Below, piece by piece: positions 1 through 12,500 of a DNA stretch of 64,000 bases. The notes under the pieces were generated by a model. That model ran no database searches. It was not told the DNA's origin and worked only from the letters and a program-made list of their open reading frames with translations. The position numbers and the translations under genes were made by a program. The DNA is from Malurus cyaneus samueli (Eukaryota; Chordata; Aves; Passeriformes; Maluridae): the NCBI GenBank assembly GCA_009741485.1, contig CM019215.1, forward strand, positions 83,620,028 to 83,684,027. The letters are read 5' to 3'. Every line of letters begins with the position of its first letter. Position 1 is the first letter of the stretch.

Positions 1-3000
1 AACATTCCCTGGAAGGGCTTATGAGTAGGCAAATTAAACAAAAACAATTTAGAGGTGATAAAACTCTGTTGACATGGATACTGTTCAGGTAAACCACCTT
101 GGACATATTTACAAGCAGAAACCAGCACTTACTTAATTTTATTCAATGGGAAAGAAGTTGTACATACAAGAGGTTTTGCAAGTATAGAAAGTTTAATTCA
201 CCTATAGATTGTCCTGCCTGACAGCTGTCCTTGACAGAAAAACTATGTTTTTTTCAAATCAGTTGAAGAAGTTCTGCCTTCATGAAGGTTGTTGTTGAGC
301 CTCAGTTGGGAGAGAGATTTTAAAGCATCACTGCCTCTGCACACTGTTGCCTGAGGTCGGTACAGCATATATGCTGCAGCGATCTTGGCCACAGGACATG
401 CTCTTGTTGGTGTCCCTGAAAGCTTTGGATTGAGAGGCAGAAGTAAGAGGTTTTGGCAGACACATAGTCTTTGGGAAAAGAAAGGAGCCGACCTCTTTGT
501 AACTCTATTTGAGGGTTTTCCAAGGGGTGCTGGAGGACCTGAAGTCTTTCCAAGTTTAGTATCACTTTCAGGTACCACTTCTTTGTTACAGGAGTCCTGA
601 GAATAAAGTACGAATGAAGAGATGTCCCTTCTGGGTACCTCAGCTGTAAGAAGCCCCAGCACAGTGCCAGTATCTGTAACTTTTCTCTCCTAACAGGGTA
701 GAGCCACCACTAGGGTTTCCCACTCTGGCAGAGCAATGGTATTTTGCTTTGCAGTAGATTTCGATGCACTGCTCTAATCTTCAAGCAAGAGTGCTTCTCC
801 TGGGAGTGTACAGCTCCAATTCACACCAAGGAACTCCTTACGCTGAGAAGCATTGTTGTCTTTTAGCACTGTTTCTCTCACAGGTGGCATAATGGATGGG
901 GGTTGAAATTAGAACCCTGTTTCTGTTAGAGTATGTTGTTTCCCTGGGTGAAGATCTAGGGTAACTTCACTGCTGCTGGGGAGTGATCTACCACTCGTGT
1001 CCAGGTTAATGGGTTTGTCTCAGGATGTTTTCTTCCTTACAAAGTGCTTGTACTAAAAGGACAGGATAATTAATATGTAGATAGTGGCCCATGCACATTG
1101 CTCTCTGCACCCATGGCTCTGATCTTATTCTCTTTCTGTTTAGATAAACAACCAAGAATTCACCATCCCTTTAGATATCATGAAAAATTAAAAACAGCAA
1201 AGACGTGGTCACCTTGATATACAGAAATTCCCAGGCTAAATATTCCTCAGGGACAGGAATGATTGATAGGTGAAGTTTAAGATTAAAAGGGCAAGCACAT
1301 TTAAGCAATGGAGAAATGGATTTGTGCAGTTCAAGAGAGCTGGGTTGTTTTCCTCCTTTTGGTCCTCCTTACCTCTGCTCATCAGTTCATTATTTTCTGT
1401 GTTCTGAAGGGATACAAAGCTAACCCCTGGAAGGAGATGCAACCTTTTAAAAAAAGCTAGAAGTTTTAGTGAATAGAGAATTTGCAAATGCACCTACCAT
1501 AAAGAATAAAATATACTGATGCACTGGACCAGGTTTGGCTATGGGAGATATTTAGAGGACTTTAGGAACAGGTGTAGATAAATGCATCCATGAAATTACC
1601 CTACTGTGAAGTACTGAATGGGCCTGTATGATTTCTGGTGGCCTTCTGAAGGTCTGTTCCTTTCCAGCTAATAGCAGAGTTACCCAGTGATCATCTGAAA
1701 TCTTGACCTAAGGTAAGGTCAAGACTGGGGTGGCCTTTTTTCTTTTAATCTTTACATCTCCTGTCCTCATGGTAAAGCATTTTGTCCTCACAGACTTTAT
1801 TTCCTTATCTGAACAATAGGGATGTTTACAGCAGTTCTCCAAACAGCTTGTACTGGTGTCCTAGAATAGCGCTGGTGTCCCAGTTGTGCAGGGATTAGAG
1901 TCCTCCTCACAGGCTGTGACTGCTGCTGACCAAAAGAGGGTCAGGGAGGGAGCTCTGGGCTGCTGATGTCTCATGCTGCTCCCATCTTTACCTCCTGTGG
2001 GCTTTGTTTGGGCTCACACCTCCCATCTAGGACCCACTGGGACAAGTCTCTGACTACAGTCCTGACTTCATTGCCTCTGCTTATCATTCTCTTACTGAAC
2101 TCATCTTGGGCATGATTCACAAGTATGTTAATACAGTCCAGCTTTGGAGCAGGCCTGCTGATATCACTAATCTGGAGAAATGCAGTGAACAATATTTTTA
2201 ACAACTTGCCTTTTCATGCTGGTCAATTCTTACTAGAACAGGTGTTTTAAAGCAATTATTATTTGCGAATGGCTAGCCACAAACAATTATGATAGTACCA
2301 TATTCTGGATTTCTCTTGCTGTCTCTAGTGTTGGTGGCATATTCAGTCCAAAAGTTTCTTGTAGGAGCTGGTGTTCTCTATGCACAATACTAAACTTAGT
2401 GGAGAGTTTGGAAATTATGCGACTTAACATCAGCAGTGAAGGCCATGCAGCCAGAGCTGGTCATCTAAATCCCATGGTTTTGTTTATCTGCCCTGGTTGA
2501 CTTGTAAAGTTTTCAAGGATTTATGTTAAAACTCTCTTTTTCTCTCATTTTCCCTTCTGATTTGATACATTCTGAAACCTGTAAGAGACAGTGGGGAAAA
2601 TATTTTAACATAATATGTTCAGGTGTGTCTAAACATAGTAAAACATATATTTGTTTGTGGACAAATGTATAAAAATCTGTTACATGCATGCTGTAGGCAT
2701 TTGAAATAGTTATGCAATCCAAGATAGTAATTATAGATTGCATATAAACAAAGAGACACACACACTTGCCTATTTGTATATGAGCATCTGTGCAAATTTA
2801 CAGGTGAAGAAAGGAATATTAGTACCAGCATGCATGTGAAGAGAAGATATGAAGCGTGTCATGCCAAAATGTGCTCCACATTTATTAATTTTTATTTCAT
2901 TTGGAAAACAGTAGCTGCTATGTGCATTAGGTACTCTGTACCTAATCCCAGTCTGCTGGTATAACACTGGATCTGGGTACATAGGTTTCTCACTCAATCC

Positions 3001-6000
3001 AGCTATTTTAAAGAGGCACGTCTGGGTAATTCTCCATGATTCCTCTTTGGATTTCAAATACTGAAGTACATGAGTGCTGATTGTGTGTGTAGAAGTGTCC
3101 TAAAGTTTTTGTCTTGCATATAGCATGGAAAGAAGGTGGGATCTGCAGATATGAAAAGGATATGGGTCAGAATGCAGGAAGAAAGTGCGCTACCTGTCTC
3201 TCTTCTAACTTAAACCAGGCTGCTGTGAGCACAAGAGGCTGTATATGCAGATCAAGGTTACCAAGGGACATAGACACCTCTGGCTTAAGTTATTTTCCTT
3301 ATTAAACTGGCAGTAGAAAAAGTAAGTGATGTAAAACTCTAGATCAACTCAAAAGCACTGAAATATCATCCTTGCCCTAGAAAATTAAATTGGCTTTATG
3401 GTCAGACAATGCCCAGCAGTGTAATCCTGAGACACAAGAGGATTTGGATTGTAAAGTACTCAAATTAAAGGAGTGCTTATATTCTGGGAGTTTGATTCTC
3501 TCTACCACAAGTGGTGTTTGGTTCTGGGATTTTTGTTTGGACCTGCCTGTGCCTCTTTCAAAACCAAAATAAGCAAGCTGTCATTGTTACAAAAGCCCAG
3601 ATGCGTTTTTACTTTTTGCAAAGACGGACAAATATCAGTACTAAGGTATTAAAAAATATAGCTACTAAAATGTGTTGCAATTTCTTCTGTTCGTTTTTCC
3701 CCCTTCCTACATTTGCCTGCTTTTTTGTGTCGCTCAGCTTGTTTGCTTGTAAAAATCTTCCTTGGAGCCACATTCGTGCAGACAGACTAAAACATTTTTG
3801 ACTCTGAATGAATCCCCTGAGGTAAAATTTACTCAGATAATATCTTGGTTACTACCTAACCTGTTTGGGTTATTTTTGAACTCTATAAAGCGGTAATACC
3901 AACAAAGAAAAGCTCTTCATGGTACATAACAGTAGCAGCTCACTTCAAGTAACTTAAGATCTCTGCTTTTGCACAAAACACCTACATCTTGTGGCTCTCT
4001 GTAGGATGTCAGAAATTAGAAACTGAAATATGTCAGGTGATCCCCCTAATTCTTATCCAACATTTTCATTCCTTTGTGCAAAAGCAAAAAAAATTAGGTT
4101 TACCTGATCACAGACATAAGCATTAAAGAATGCCAAGTATACATAACAGCACAGATGTGAATGAGCTGGACAAGCAGTGCTGAGTAATCACTCTACAGCC
4201 AGCTGTGATTAGGCACAGGTCCCAAAGCAAAACCCAGGCTCTGAAAAGGCTTGACTTTCCTGGTTCAGATCAAAACCTCATGGCTCTTTGTTTCTATAAA
4301 GCATTGAAGCAAGTCCCCGGTTCTTCAATTTGGAAACAAATTCAGATTTGGATTCCAAACCTGTAGCTTAGCTTCATGTCTAATAAGGCTGACGTTCCAC
4401 AGATTTGGATTTCCAGCCATTTCTCCAGATGCCTGTTGTAAGACGGATGCTGTTCCAGTGGAGGCTGCCAACCTGGCAGCGCTGCTCCTTCTGCTGTGTG
4501 TTGCACGTGGGCTGACAACAGCAGCTCTGCTGACCAGCTCTGCCAGCACTCCTTGTTGGGGGAAAAGAGATAAGTGAAGATTTCTTTGCCTGATAGAGAA
4601 AATATATTTTTTACTCTCTGCTGCAGCAAACTTAGGAGAGATCATAAATCAAAATTTATCTTCTTAGGGAGTGCAAGAGAGGTCCTAAAATGGTGGGAAA
4701 GTTTTTAAAGAGAAAGTAGGTTAAAAGAAAAGCTATTGGGCTGAAAAGACCATGAGGAGCAAGTCTGGACACATTAGTCAGAATGAATTGAATTATAGCT
4801 ATGCAAGTCTTAAAAAAAATCCTTATGAAGCTCTACAGAACTATTCACTAAGAGGAACTTCTGTTGTGCAGGGGATTTTGGGCTGTGTTAGGAGGACTAT
4901 AAAGCATAGTCTTGGCAGTCTCCTCTGTGGTGCTGAGGCCTTTACCCATCTGCTGGCAGATGAAGAACTCAAGGCCTGGGGAGCTTATATGACTTGACCA
5001 TGCTCATCTGCTGAGTCCTGCTGGGGCAGGAGGGGAGAGCCTGCTTCACCTGCAGAACACTCTGAGGGCTCTGCACAGCTACCCTCCTCCTTGGGGTCAG
5101 CATGGAGACTTTTTCAAACATCAAGCATGTTCTGTTTGTGTAAGGATGGTGATGTTTTCAAGGAGAGTGGCTGTCTTGACTGTGTGCTTGAACGGTGCTG
5201 GCAAGTTCAGGAGAAAATGGCTTGCTCCTGCATGAAGAAAGGTGAGTAACAGCTGGAGACATGAGTAGTTGCATTCAGTGACAGAAGCTGGCCTGGCCAG
5301 GTGTGAAGGCTTGTCAGCTGGGAAGAAGTTGGACTTCCCCTTCTTGGCGTGTTTTTTTAAAATAGGGGATTAATCCTGCTCTTGATTCAAATAGTTTTTA
5401 ACTTCCATTGATTTAAAGGCTGGAGGGGAAGCACAGTATACACGAGAATTTAGAGTCAGCTTCAATTTCCTTTCTTTTTCATTGTATAAGGAGTTTCTTA
5501 AATAAAAGCATAGAACATTTTGCACAGTAAGAAGCTCTTCCTCCAATAAATTGCTGGTAAAGATAGGATTAACTGTATGGTTTTGAATACGAAAAGAAAC
5601 CTCCAAGGATGAAGTTTGCTAAGAGAAATTCAGGGAAAATTATAGCCCAGAGCATTTATAAAAACTGCCTTATCTATCAAAGCCGGTAAGCAGTAATCCT
5701 TCCTGGAACAATGCTAGTTTTAAAATCTTGGCTATGTGTGTTCCCTGTCAAATGTAAATATTTTTCTTCTTCTTATATGCAGGTTCTTTTACAAAGATTC
5801 TGTGCTTGTCTCCCCTACAATTCTAAAGTTTCTTTTCATTTTACTTCAGAGCAACCTAGATTGGAATGGCCAGTACCTACTTTTAGGACTGGAATGCTCT
5901 TAGGATTATTTCAGGGATTCAGAGAATTGCTAGAGTTCCAACTGTTCCTACTTACTAATCTCTTTGTGAATTTAGGGAGTTAAAGTTAGGTGCCCATCAA

Positions 6001-6200
6001 AAAAATGTGGGGTGCAGCACTACCCAGCAGGGTAATGACATCAATTTTTCAGGCAGACTCAAGCTCTCTGAAGCTTTACAGATCTTGTTGAACATCTACA
6101 ATGCAATCCAAAGTATAAAATTAATTTAAAAAAAATATTTCAGTTGATAAAGTGCTTGGTGTAAACACCGAACTGCTGCAATTTGCTGAACAAATAATCT
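1..6200. other. unique non-coding DNA, no gene recognised
   Basis: No exon, RNA gene or mobile element is recognised. The largest open frame is 139 codons (243-662, minus), overlapped by an 81-codon minus frame and a 71-codon plus frame, none with a known domain. G+C-richer patches lie at about 1880-2170, 4440-4560 and 4920-5340. The short inverted repeat at 2926-2946 is listed separately. Confidence 0.6.
2926..2946. repeat. perfect inverted repeat, 9-bp arms
   Basis: ATTAGGTAC at 2926-2934 is followed by the loop TCT and GTACCTAAT at 2938-2946. The arms are perfectly complementary but stop there, so any hairpin is short. Confidence 0.85.
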
Positions 6201-6289
6201 CTAATTCTGTAAAGCAAGTAAGTGTGGATGTTTTTTTAAATGACCTTAGTAAGTGCTTACATGCCTTGCTTGTGTCTGTTATTCAGTCA

Positions 6290-6450
6290 AGACCTCATGG
6301 TTGCTTTGTGTGCTGAAGCTGTGAATGCCCAATTCAACAGACACCCTGACAATCTGTGCATATTCATGCCTTGTCTGCTAATCAAAATGGGCTGTTTGTT
6401 TAAAGCTGAATTAAATTGTATCGGTTTGGTTTACGCTTTCAGGAGCAGTC
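6290..6450. promoter_or_regulatory. candidate conserved non-coding element
   Basis: This non-repetitive AT-leaning stretch contains GCATATTCATGCC, GCTAATCAAAATGG, GTTTGTTTAAAGC and GAATTAAATTG, words that recur in homeobox-, POU- and forkhead-bound vertebrate enhancers. The frame is open on the plus strand (6240-6455, 71 codons), but the peptide is not recognisable. Without alignment, conservation is unproven. Confidence 0.2.
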
Positions 6451-6700
6451 TGTGATTCGTGCAGAGACATTGACGTACTCTGTGTTTTTCTGCTCTTTTA
6501 TTATTTCAATCTACCTAGATAAATTCAGGGTAAACTTCTCCTCCCTCTTAAGGAACTTGGGCAGTTCCTCAGATTACTGCACCTTGCTTTAGCTGGGTGT
6601 GGCTTTAGTTTTTAATTAACGCTGTTAAATAAACAAAACAACCAACAAACAAATCCCAAAGGGAAGTAAACCACAAGAACAATGCTGAAATACTCATAAG

Positions 6701-6768
6701 CGCTGAACCCCGAGTCTCGGGAGATGCGATGTTATGGCCGTGGCTCTGCCCTTGACTTGTCCTTCGGC
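6701..6768. promoter_or_regulatory. local CpG cluster, candidate regulatory DNA
   Basis: Six CpG dinucleotides occur in 68 bases (in AGCGCT, CCCGAG, CTCGGG, TGCGAT, GCCGTG and TTCGGC), while CpG is scarce in the rest of the window. It is far too short for a CpG island. About 75 bases further on, an AGCAGCAGCAGCTGCT block contains an E-box (CAGCTG). Clustered retained CpG in otherwise depleted DNA can mark an unmethylated enhancer or small promoter. That is inference. Confidence 0.3.
6709..6721. repeat. CCCGAG-T-CTCGGG inverted repeat
   Basis: A perfect six-base inverted repeat around a single T. It holds two of the six CpG sites in the local CpG cluster 6701-6768 and could be a dimeric protein-binding site. 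No specific factor is claimed. Confidence 0.8.
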
Positions 6769-9471
6769 TCTAAATAGGAGGAGGTGTTTGTCCCTGAGCA
6801 AAAGGGGAAAAGTGGTATGAGTTACAGTGTAGAAAGCAGCAGCAGCTGCTCGGTGCTGCTCAGGTACACACTGACTGCTCTCTCAAAATCTGCAGATGGT
6901 CATTGGCTTCTTTTCTCAGTTTCTCATCTGACCAAAGGAAATACCAATACAAAAGTTTGGTAGGAAATACTTAAAAGCATCAACGGTCTTCATTTCTGTG
7001 TTTTGGGAGGAAGAGTGTCCTCCTCATCTTCTCCCCTTGCCCCCTGCTCTGTCAAGTTAGGAGGCAGCACAGGGAGTATGTGCCATGTTGAAAACAGCCA
7101 GGGAGAGGTGACTCCTCAGGTTCTCATTTCTCTATAGATGGATCTGTGCCTCCCACCAGTCACCCATATCATGGAAGAAGTTTCCTAGGCTGAACTTGTG
7201 GTGTCTTATGCCCAAAGCAGGAACAAATCCTGTTGATAGCCTGAGTTTTAGTTGTTATTAGGCATACTGAAATGCATCAAACCTGAGCACTGTTGGGGTT
7301 TGGTAGCAAAATCCTGGAATAAAGCAGTAGGCTAAAGTTTCTAACTTAATTGCATTTAATTAGTCTAACTTGAAAGCTTGAACATGTTGCTAGGATGGGT
7401 TTTCCTTTATTTAGCTTCTTTTGGTGTGGCTCAACAAATTTTAACCATCTAAATCTGACTCTTGGTTGGAGGGACCATAGGTGGTAGAGCACATATCCTT
7501 CGGTGGAATAATGAAGTGTTTACATTATGCAGTCCTATTGTGAGATCAATCAGGCTACAAGGCTGGATATATAAACAGAATCTGCAGGTGGTCCCTGCGT
7601 CTCCTTGCCCAGAAGACATGCTTTAATCCTCAGGAAGTAGGCAGAGTAGAGGTTCCAGGAGGCAGCCAGCCCAAGCAAAATAAAAGAACAAAACCAGCAT
7701 GAACAATGCAACGTGTGTCAAGCTCATAGCGCAATCACTGCAAATAGCAGCTGACGGGAAACTTCATGACAATTCACCCATCAGCTCAGATTGCCAGACT
7801 CGAGATCCTGGGATTAATAGCATCTTAGTCAGACAGTACAAGCATGAAATGTCAGGTTGAAAGGATAGGTAATGCATCTCATGTGGCCTCCAACTGATTT
7901 GCTCCCTTTCTAGCCGTTTGTTACTGGGCAAGTTCTCTTGTAGAAAATATCTTGCTCTGTGTTTTTGCATTTGCTCTGTTTTTTCTCAGCTGCTATAGCT
8001 CCTACGTATTTCTGCTCCTTGATGATGCAAGAAGGATGCTAATTTTTTAGTTACTTGGGCTGAATGGTGGGAGGCAAATGGGAGAATTGAACATCTGTAC
8101 GTGTTAGTACCTTTGGTGTGGGAATTGCGCTAATACCAGTTTGGCATGTAAGCACTCAAGATGTGTGAGAAAAACAAAGTATAGCTCAAACTTGTTCAAA
8201 AAGAGAGATAAATTAATGACCTCTGAAGAAGTTTCTAGCAATGTTCTTCTAGGGCTCTGTGGAATGGGGCAAAGTTTTTCTGGAGTAAGGGCAGATGGGT
8301 CTGACTCAGTAAAAAGAGAAGATTTTAGGAGCATGGAATAATGAAAGAAGTAAATGTCAACTTAGACAAAAAATAATAATACTAAAAACCCTGAACCCAC
8401 ATAGGTGAGTTGGCTTAAATGTAGTTTGCTATAGGGTTGTTTTAATTAGACTTGTGAAGCAGGGAAATGCCAAGTGGGATGTTCTGCAGCAAGAAAAAAT
8501 GGTTTTCAAGCTGAAACATGGTACATAATAGAACTGAGTTGTCCACATGGGTGCATTCTCTTCCTCATTTTGAAGAGAGCACCTAAATCAGTTGAGTCAG
8601 AAACTAGTGGAGGGTAAAGCTCAATATGTCTGGAACTCTCCTGTCTCTTTAGATTCTTATCTAAAGTGTATTTAAGCCTTTGGAAAAGTCTTGCAACCTC
8701 ATGAGATGTTGTTTTTTCCCCACCCCCCACGTGTTCACACATTTCCTGATTATGAAACAACCAGTCATCCCTCAGGAATGGGTGGGTGGTGGGAGATGGG
8801 GACAGCTTTATTTCGTTACTTATTTATTTTAGCAACTTTGCATTTCATCCTGTCCAAAAGTGGGAGTCAGGCATTTCAGCTCCTTTGCTGCTAAGCTACT
8901 CCAGGTGACATTACCTGGGAAGAAGTGTGCTGTTTTTCTGTTTGTGAAATGCATCCATCTCAACTGTGTGCGGGTGACCTTTATGGGCACAGAGGTGCTG
9001 CCCATACACCCAGCAAGACCAAGCTTGCCTGATTCCCAGCACTGGAGTTTTGTTGACAAAATCAAGAATACCAAACTCAACATTAAGACTTATTTCCACT
9101 TTCAGCTACTCTTGGATCTCTGTGTCTAGCTCCTGTTCATCTGTGTCTCCCTCCCTGCCTCAGTTTTATTGTATGCCTGCCAAGAAGTATGATTGGAAGG
9201 TAATTTCAAGGCAAAATCTGTCCCTTCTTTCAGGGTAGCCTTATATTTCTTCTCCTATGCCAACCTGTTACCACATTTAGCTATCATATAAAATTTGTTT
9301 TTTTCAAGCTACTTTAGTGATTTTAAACCAGTAATCTCATCACCACACTATTAAACCAGTAATTTCTACATCACATATATTTGGATTTGCTTCAAAGCCT
9401 GGAGGATTATTACATAGAACTTAGGGAAACCTTGCATGGATTAACCTGCAGATAACAAGACATAATTTTGA
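6769..9471. other. unique non-coding DNA, no gene recognised
   Basis: Apart from the E-box-containing CAG/CTG patch near 6838-6860 and the paired TAAT sites at 7346-7362, nothing stands out. Overlapping open frames of 60-90 codons at 8500-9240 lie on both strands, the usual sign of chance frames in slightly G+C-richer DNA. Confidence 0.6.
7346..7362. promoter_or_regulatory. paired TAAT homeodomain-type sites
   Basis: TTAATTGCATTTAATTA holds two inverted TTAAT/ATTAA cores. Such words are common by chance in AT-rich DNA, so this is only a motif note. Confidence 0.15.
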
Positions 9472-9510
9472 TGGTGGTGGTGGTGATATCAGGTTTTTGG
9501 TTCCTTTGGG

Positions 9511-9536
<26 letters not shown>
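9472..9536. repeat. (TGG)n and 26-base poly-T tract
   Basis: About four to five TGG units at 9472-9484 are followed, after 26 bases, by an uninterrupted run of 26 T at 9511-9536. The poly-T could be the complement of the A-tail of a minus-strand retrocopy, but nothing recognisable lies beyond it. Run length is prone to assembly error. Confidence 0.9.
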
Positions 9537-9541
<5 letters not shown>

Positions 9542-12500
9542 CTGCTGATTTTGGAGACTGTATGTCACCTATGTAAAAACTCATATTAGTGTCATAGCCT
9601 ATACTGAACTTGGTTTCAGTTAATTTAGGTGTTTCTGTTAACCATTCTGTCCAAAAATGGAACTGTGTCAGGTGGTCAGGGTCTCTCAAAATAGTGGCTT
9701 TATGGGGATGTCTAAAAATGATTAGGCTTAAGAAACTCTTGAATCATCTCTAGAAGACTGTTCCTGTTGTTCATGCTGCTCTCAAGAGAATTTGTGTACA
9801 GCTCTTGCATAGTTTACACTTGTCTTTTCATTCTCGGTTGTCCCAGAGCAACTCAGTTGTTGTTGTTCTGATACAGAAGTTCTTTGATGTGTTTGGACTT
9901 AATCCATCAATGGTGACATGAGAATATATTCTCCTGAGCTAGTGATGTGAACATCATGTACATGCAGGCACAAAAATGACAGCATATTATTAACTGAGAT
10001 CCTATCTTACCCTGTGCCTTTCCCATTCACTGTGGAGTAAGCTCTGAAGGAAGAGGAGAGGTAGATTTAGGGATTTTCTAGAATGAGTTGCACAGAGACA
10101 TTGTGCATATCAATGTTTGGAGGAAAGTCACAAGGGGGTGGCAGGAAAAGTGTAAAAAATGTTTTCATCGAATAGACTGCATAAACTTAATTTGTCATGG
10201 ACTTTTCAAATTAAGGGTCACAGCAAGCAGGTTGTGTGTGCCAGATGAGGAGTGTTAGGTGAGCATGGCAAGGATAAAGCTGACTAAGTGACCAAAGCAA
10301 CTGCTCTGACATGTGGAGTTCAGACTGAGAGAGGAGCAAAGCTAGGCTGGATCACACAAAAGATGAGGTACTAACCAAAACATCGAGTTATGAAGGTTAG
10401 ACTTGGGAGGCTGCAGGGGTACAGACAGAACAGAATGAGACATCCTGTGGCTGTGATGCACAAAAGTTTCATCAGGAGAATCTGAATAAAATGAATAAGG
10501 CCATCAGAAAGTTAAATTGTACACATGGAGAAGTGCTGGCCCTGGTTTGCTTTTTGCAAGAGCTCAGATATGATGATTTAGCCTTAGAAAACCACAACCA
10601 GAGACAACGTACAATGTATCACTTTTCTGATCTGCTAAATTATGTCTGATGTTTAACATAGCTTCTCTTGCAAACTTCAGTGTAATTTGGAAAATTTTAT
10701 GTACCTGTTTTCTATTTCTTAACTCTTGGGTTATGAAGGTGCTTGGTTTGTCTTATCTGAAAGACAAAAGATCAGCAAACATCTGAAACCAGAGATATCA
10801 CTCATCCCTTCCTCTTCTTCACGCCCTCCTGCTTTCATCTTAATTAAGACACAAAGCAGATAGGCATTATTCACACTATCTTTCACAGCAAACAACCATT
10901 ATACCAAAGCCATGCCAGTGTGAAGAGGGTATATTTGTTTTAGCAACATTTTCATGCTTATGTATTTCTGTCATTCACTTATAAAAGTTTGGGATATCTC
11001 AGATCATGAAGAGCTACTTAACCCGAAAGAGTACACGCAGCCTCTGGGTTTGCAAAGTCTCTAAACCGCAGATTTCCAAAATTCAGAAGGATAACAAGTA
11101 GGGTATATGTTGCTGTATGTTTTCCTTGTTCTTACATTCTTTCACAAATAACTGCCACTGGCTATGAGATGCAGTGCTCTGATATCCTATGCTATCAGAT
11201 AGAAGATAGCAGCTGAATGTCATGCAGCTTTTTTTTTTCCATCTGTGCACAATTAATCCAAACACACCTCACCACAGAAGCACCTTAAGTAACATAATGT
11301 GTTTTTTTTCAGCACAGTGCACTGGGGAAATCCTCAAATTCTTCCCAACTCCTATGTATCACAGAGAAAAAGAATAAAATGGTAGCACCTGTGGATAAGT
11401 TTGGTCTTAGCAGTTAGGCCCCTTCTCCTCCCAAGCAACAAAAGGCTTCTCTCTAAGGCAAGATCATTCAGCAGGATTTACAAGGTACCATTTAGCTGCC
11501 CACGCAGAGTAGGGAAAGAAGCCAGTGTTCTTTGGAGGGTGATCCACATGAGGAAGGGCATACCTATTGTAGCAGGCTGGTCCTTCAGCTTGGCAGTATC
11601 ACCATGCAATGGAAGGTCCCCTTCTAGTTTTTCTTGGAGGAAACTTTTTGGGCCAAAGCACTCCCAGAGACATATAAATGGAGGCTGATCGGCTATTGGT
11701 CACTGTTACATATATAAATAATTCATGGGGAAAATGGTAAGGATTTGCCACTACATCCTACAGCTGAGGAAACATAGACACCTAGAAACAGAAATAGCTA
11801 ACATGAGAGCACAGAGCATATGAATGATGGAGCTCATCTTCTCCTCTAGAGCAGCCGGCAAACCCCAAGTAAGCAGAGAACTTTCAGTATGCAGAGAGCC
11901 GGAAACACGTATTGCTATTTGACCCATAATCAGTTCACTATTTTCTGCCTCTCAGTCAGACTGTTTATTTGTTTCAGCTGCTTTTCAGGATGACGAATTG
12001 TCTAAGAATGTGCTGGTGTTTAGCAGGAAGGGGGGTTGTCTTATAGCATGCCCAGCTACCTGAGAAGTACTGAAAAGTGAACTGCATCACTGAGCTTGAG
12101 CCTTACCCACGGCCTGATGAGCAAAAAGAATTCAAACGTTGAGTGATGGCTGACCTTGCATGTGTAGGTGTCGCCTGCTGTGTGACTGCATCGAAAGAGA
12201 TCACTGTGAAATTAAATAAAGTCTGGTAATGGCTGACTCATGGAATATCCTGTCTATCTGCGTCCGTAATTTTTGGAGTCTTCCTCACACTGATAATTTT
12301 AACTCTTGTAGTATTTTTGTTACCTAAATGATGATGGCTACTTGGGCAATGAGATTTATGGCCCTCAGGAAATAAACATAAAGAAAAATTATTACTTGTG
12401 TAGAGATAGGTGAGTCAGGCTCCGTAAGTATGGTAAGATCTCTTTATATGTAAGTAGGGATTATAAATTGGGATACAGAAACTAACTGTCCCAACAAAAT

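Noticed and set aside
243..662. 139-codon minus-strand frame at the window edge.
   Set aside because: No recognisable motif, and overlapping frames on both strands point to chance.
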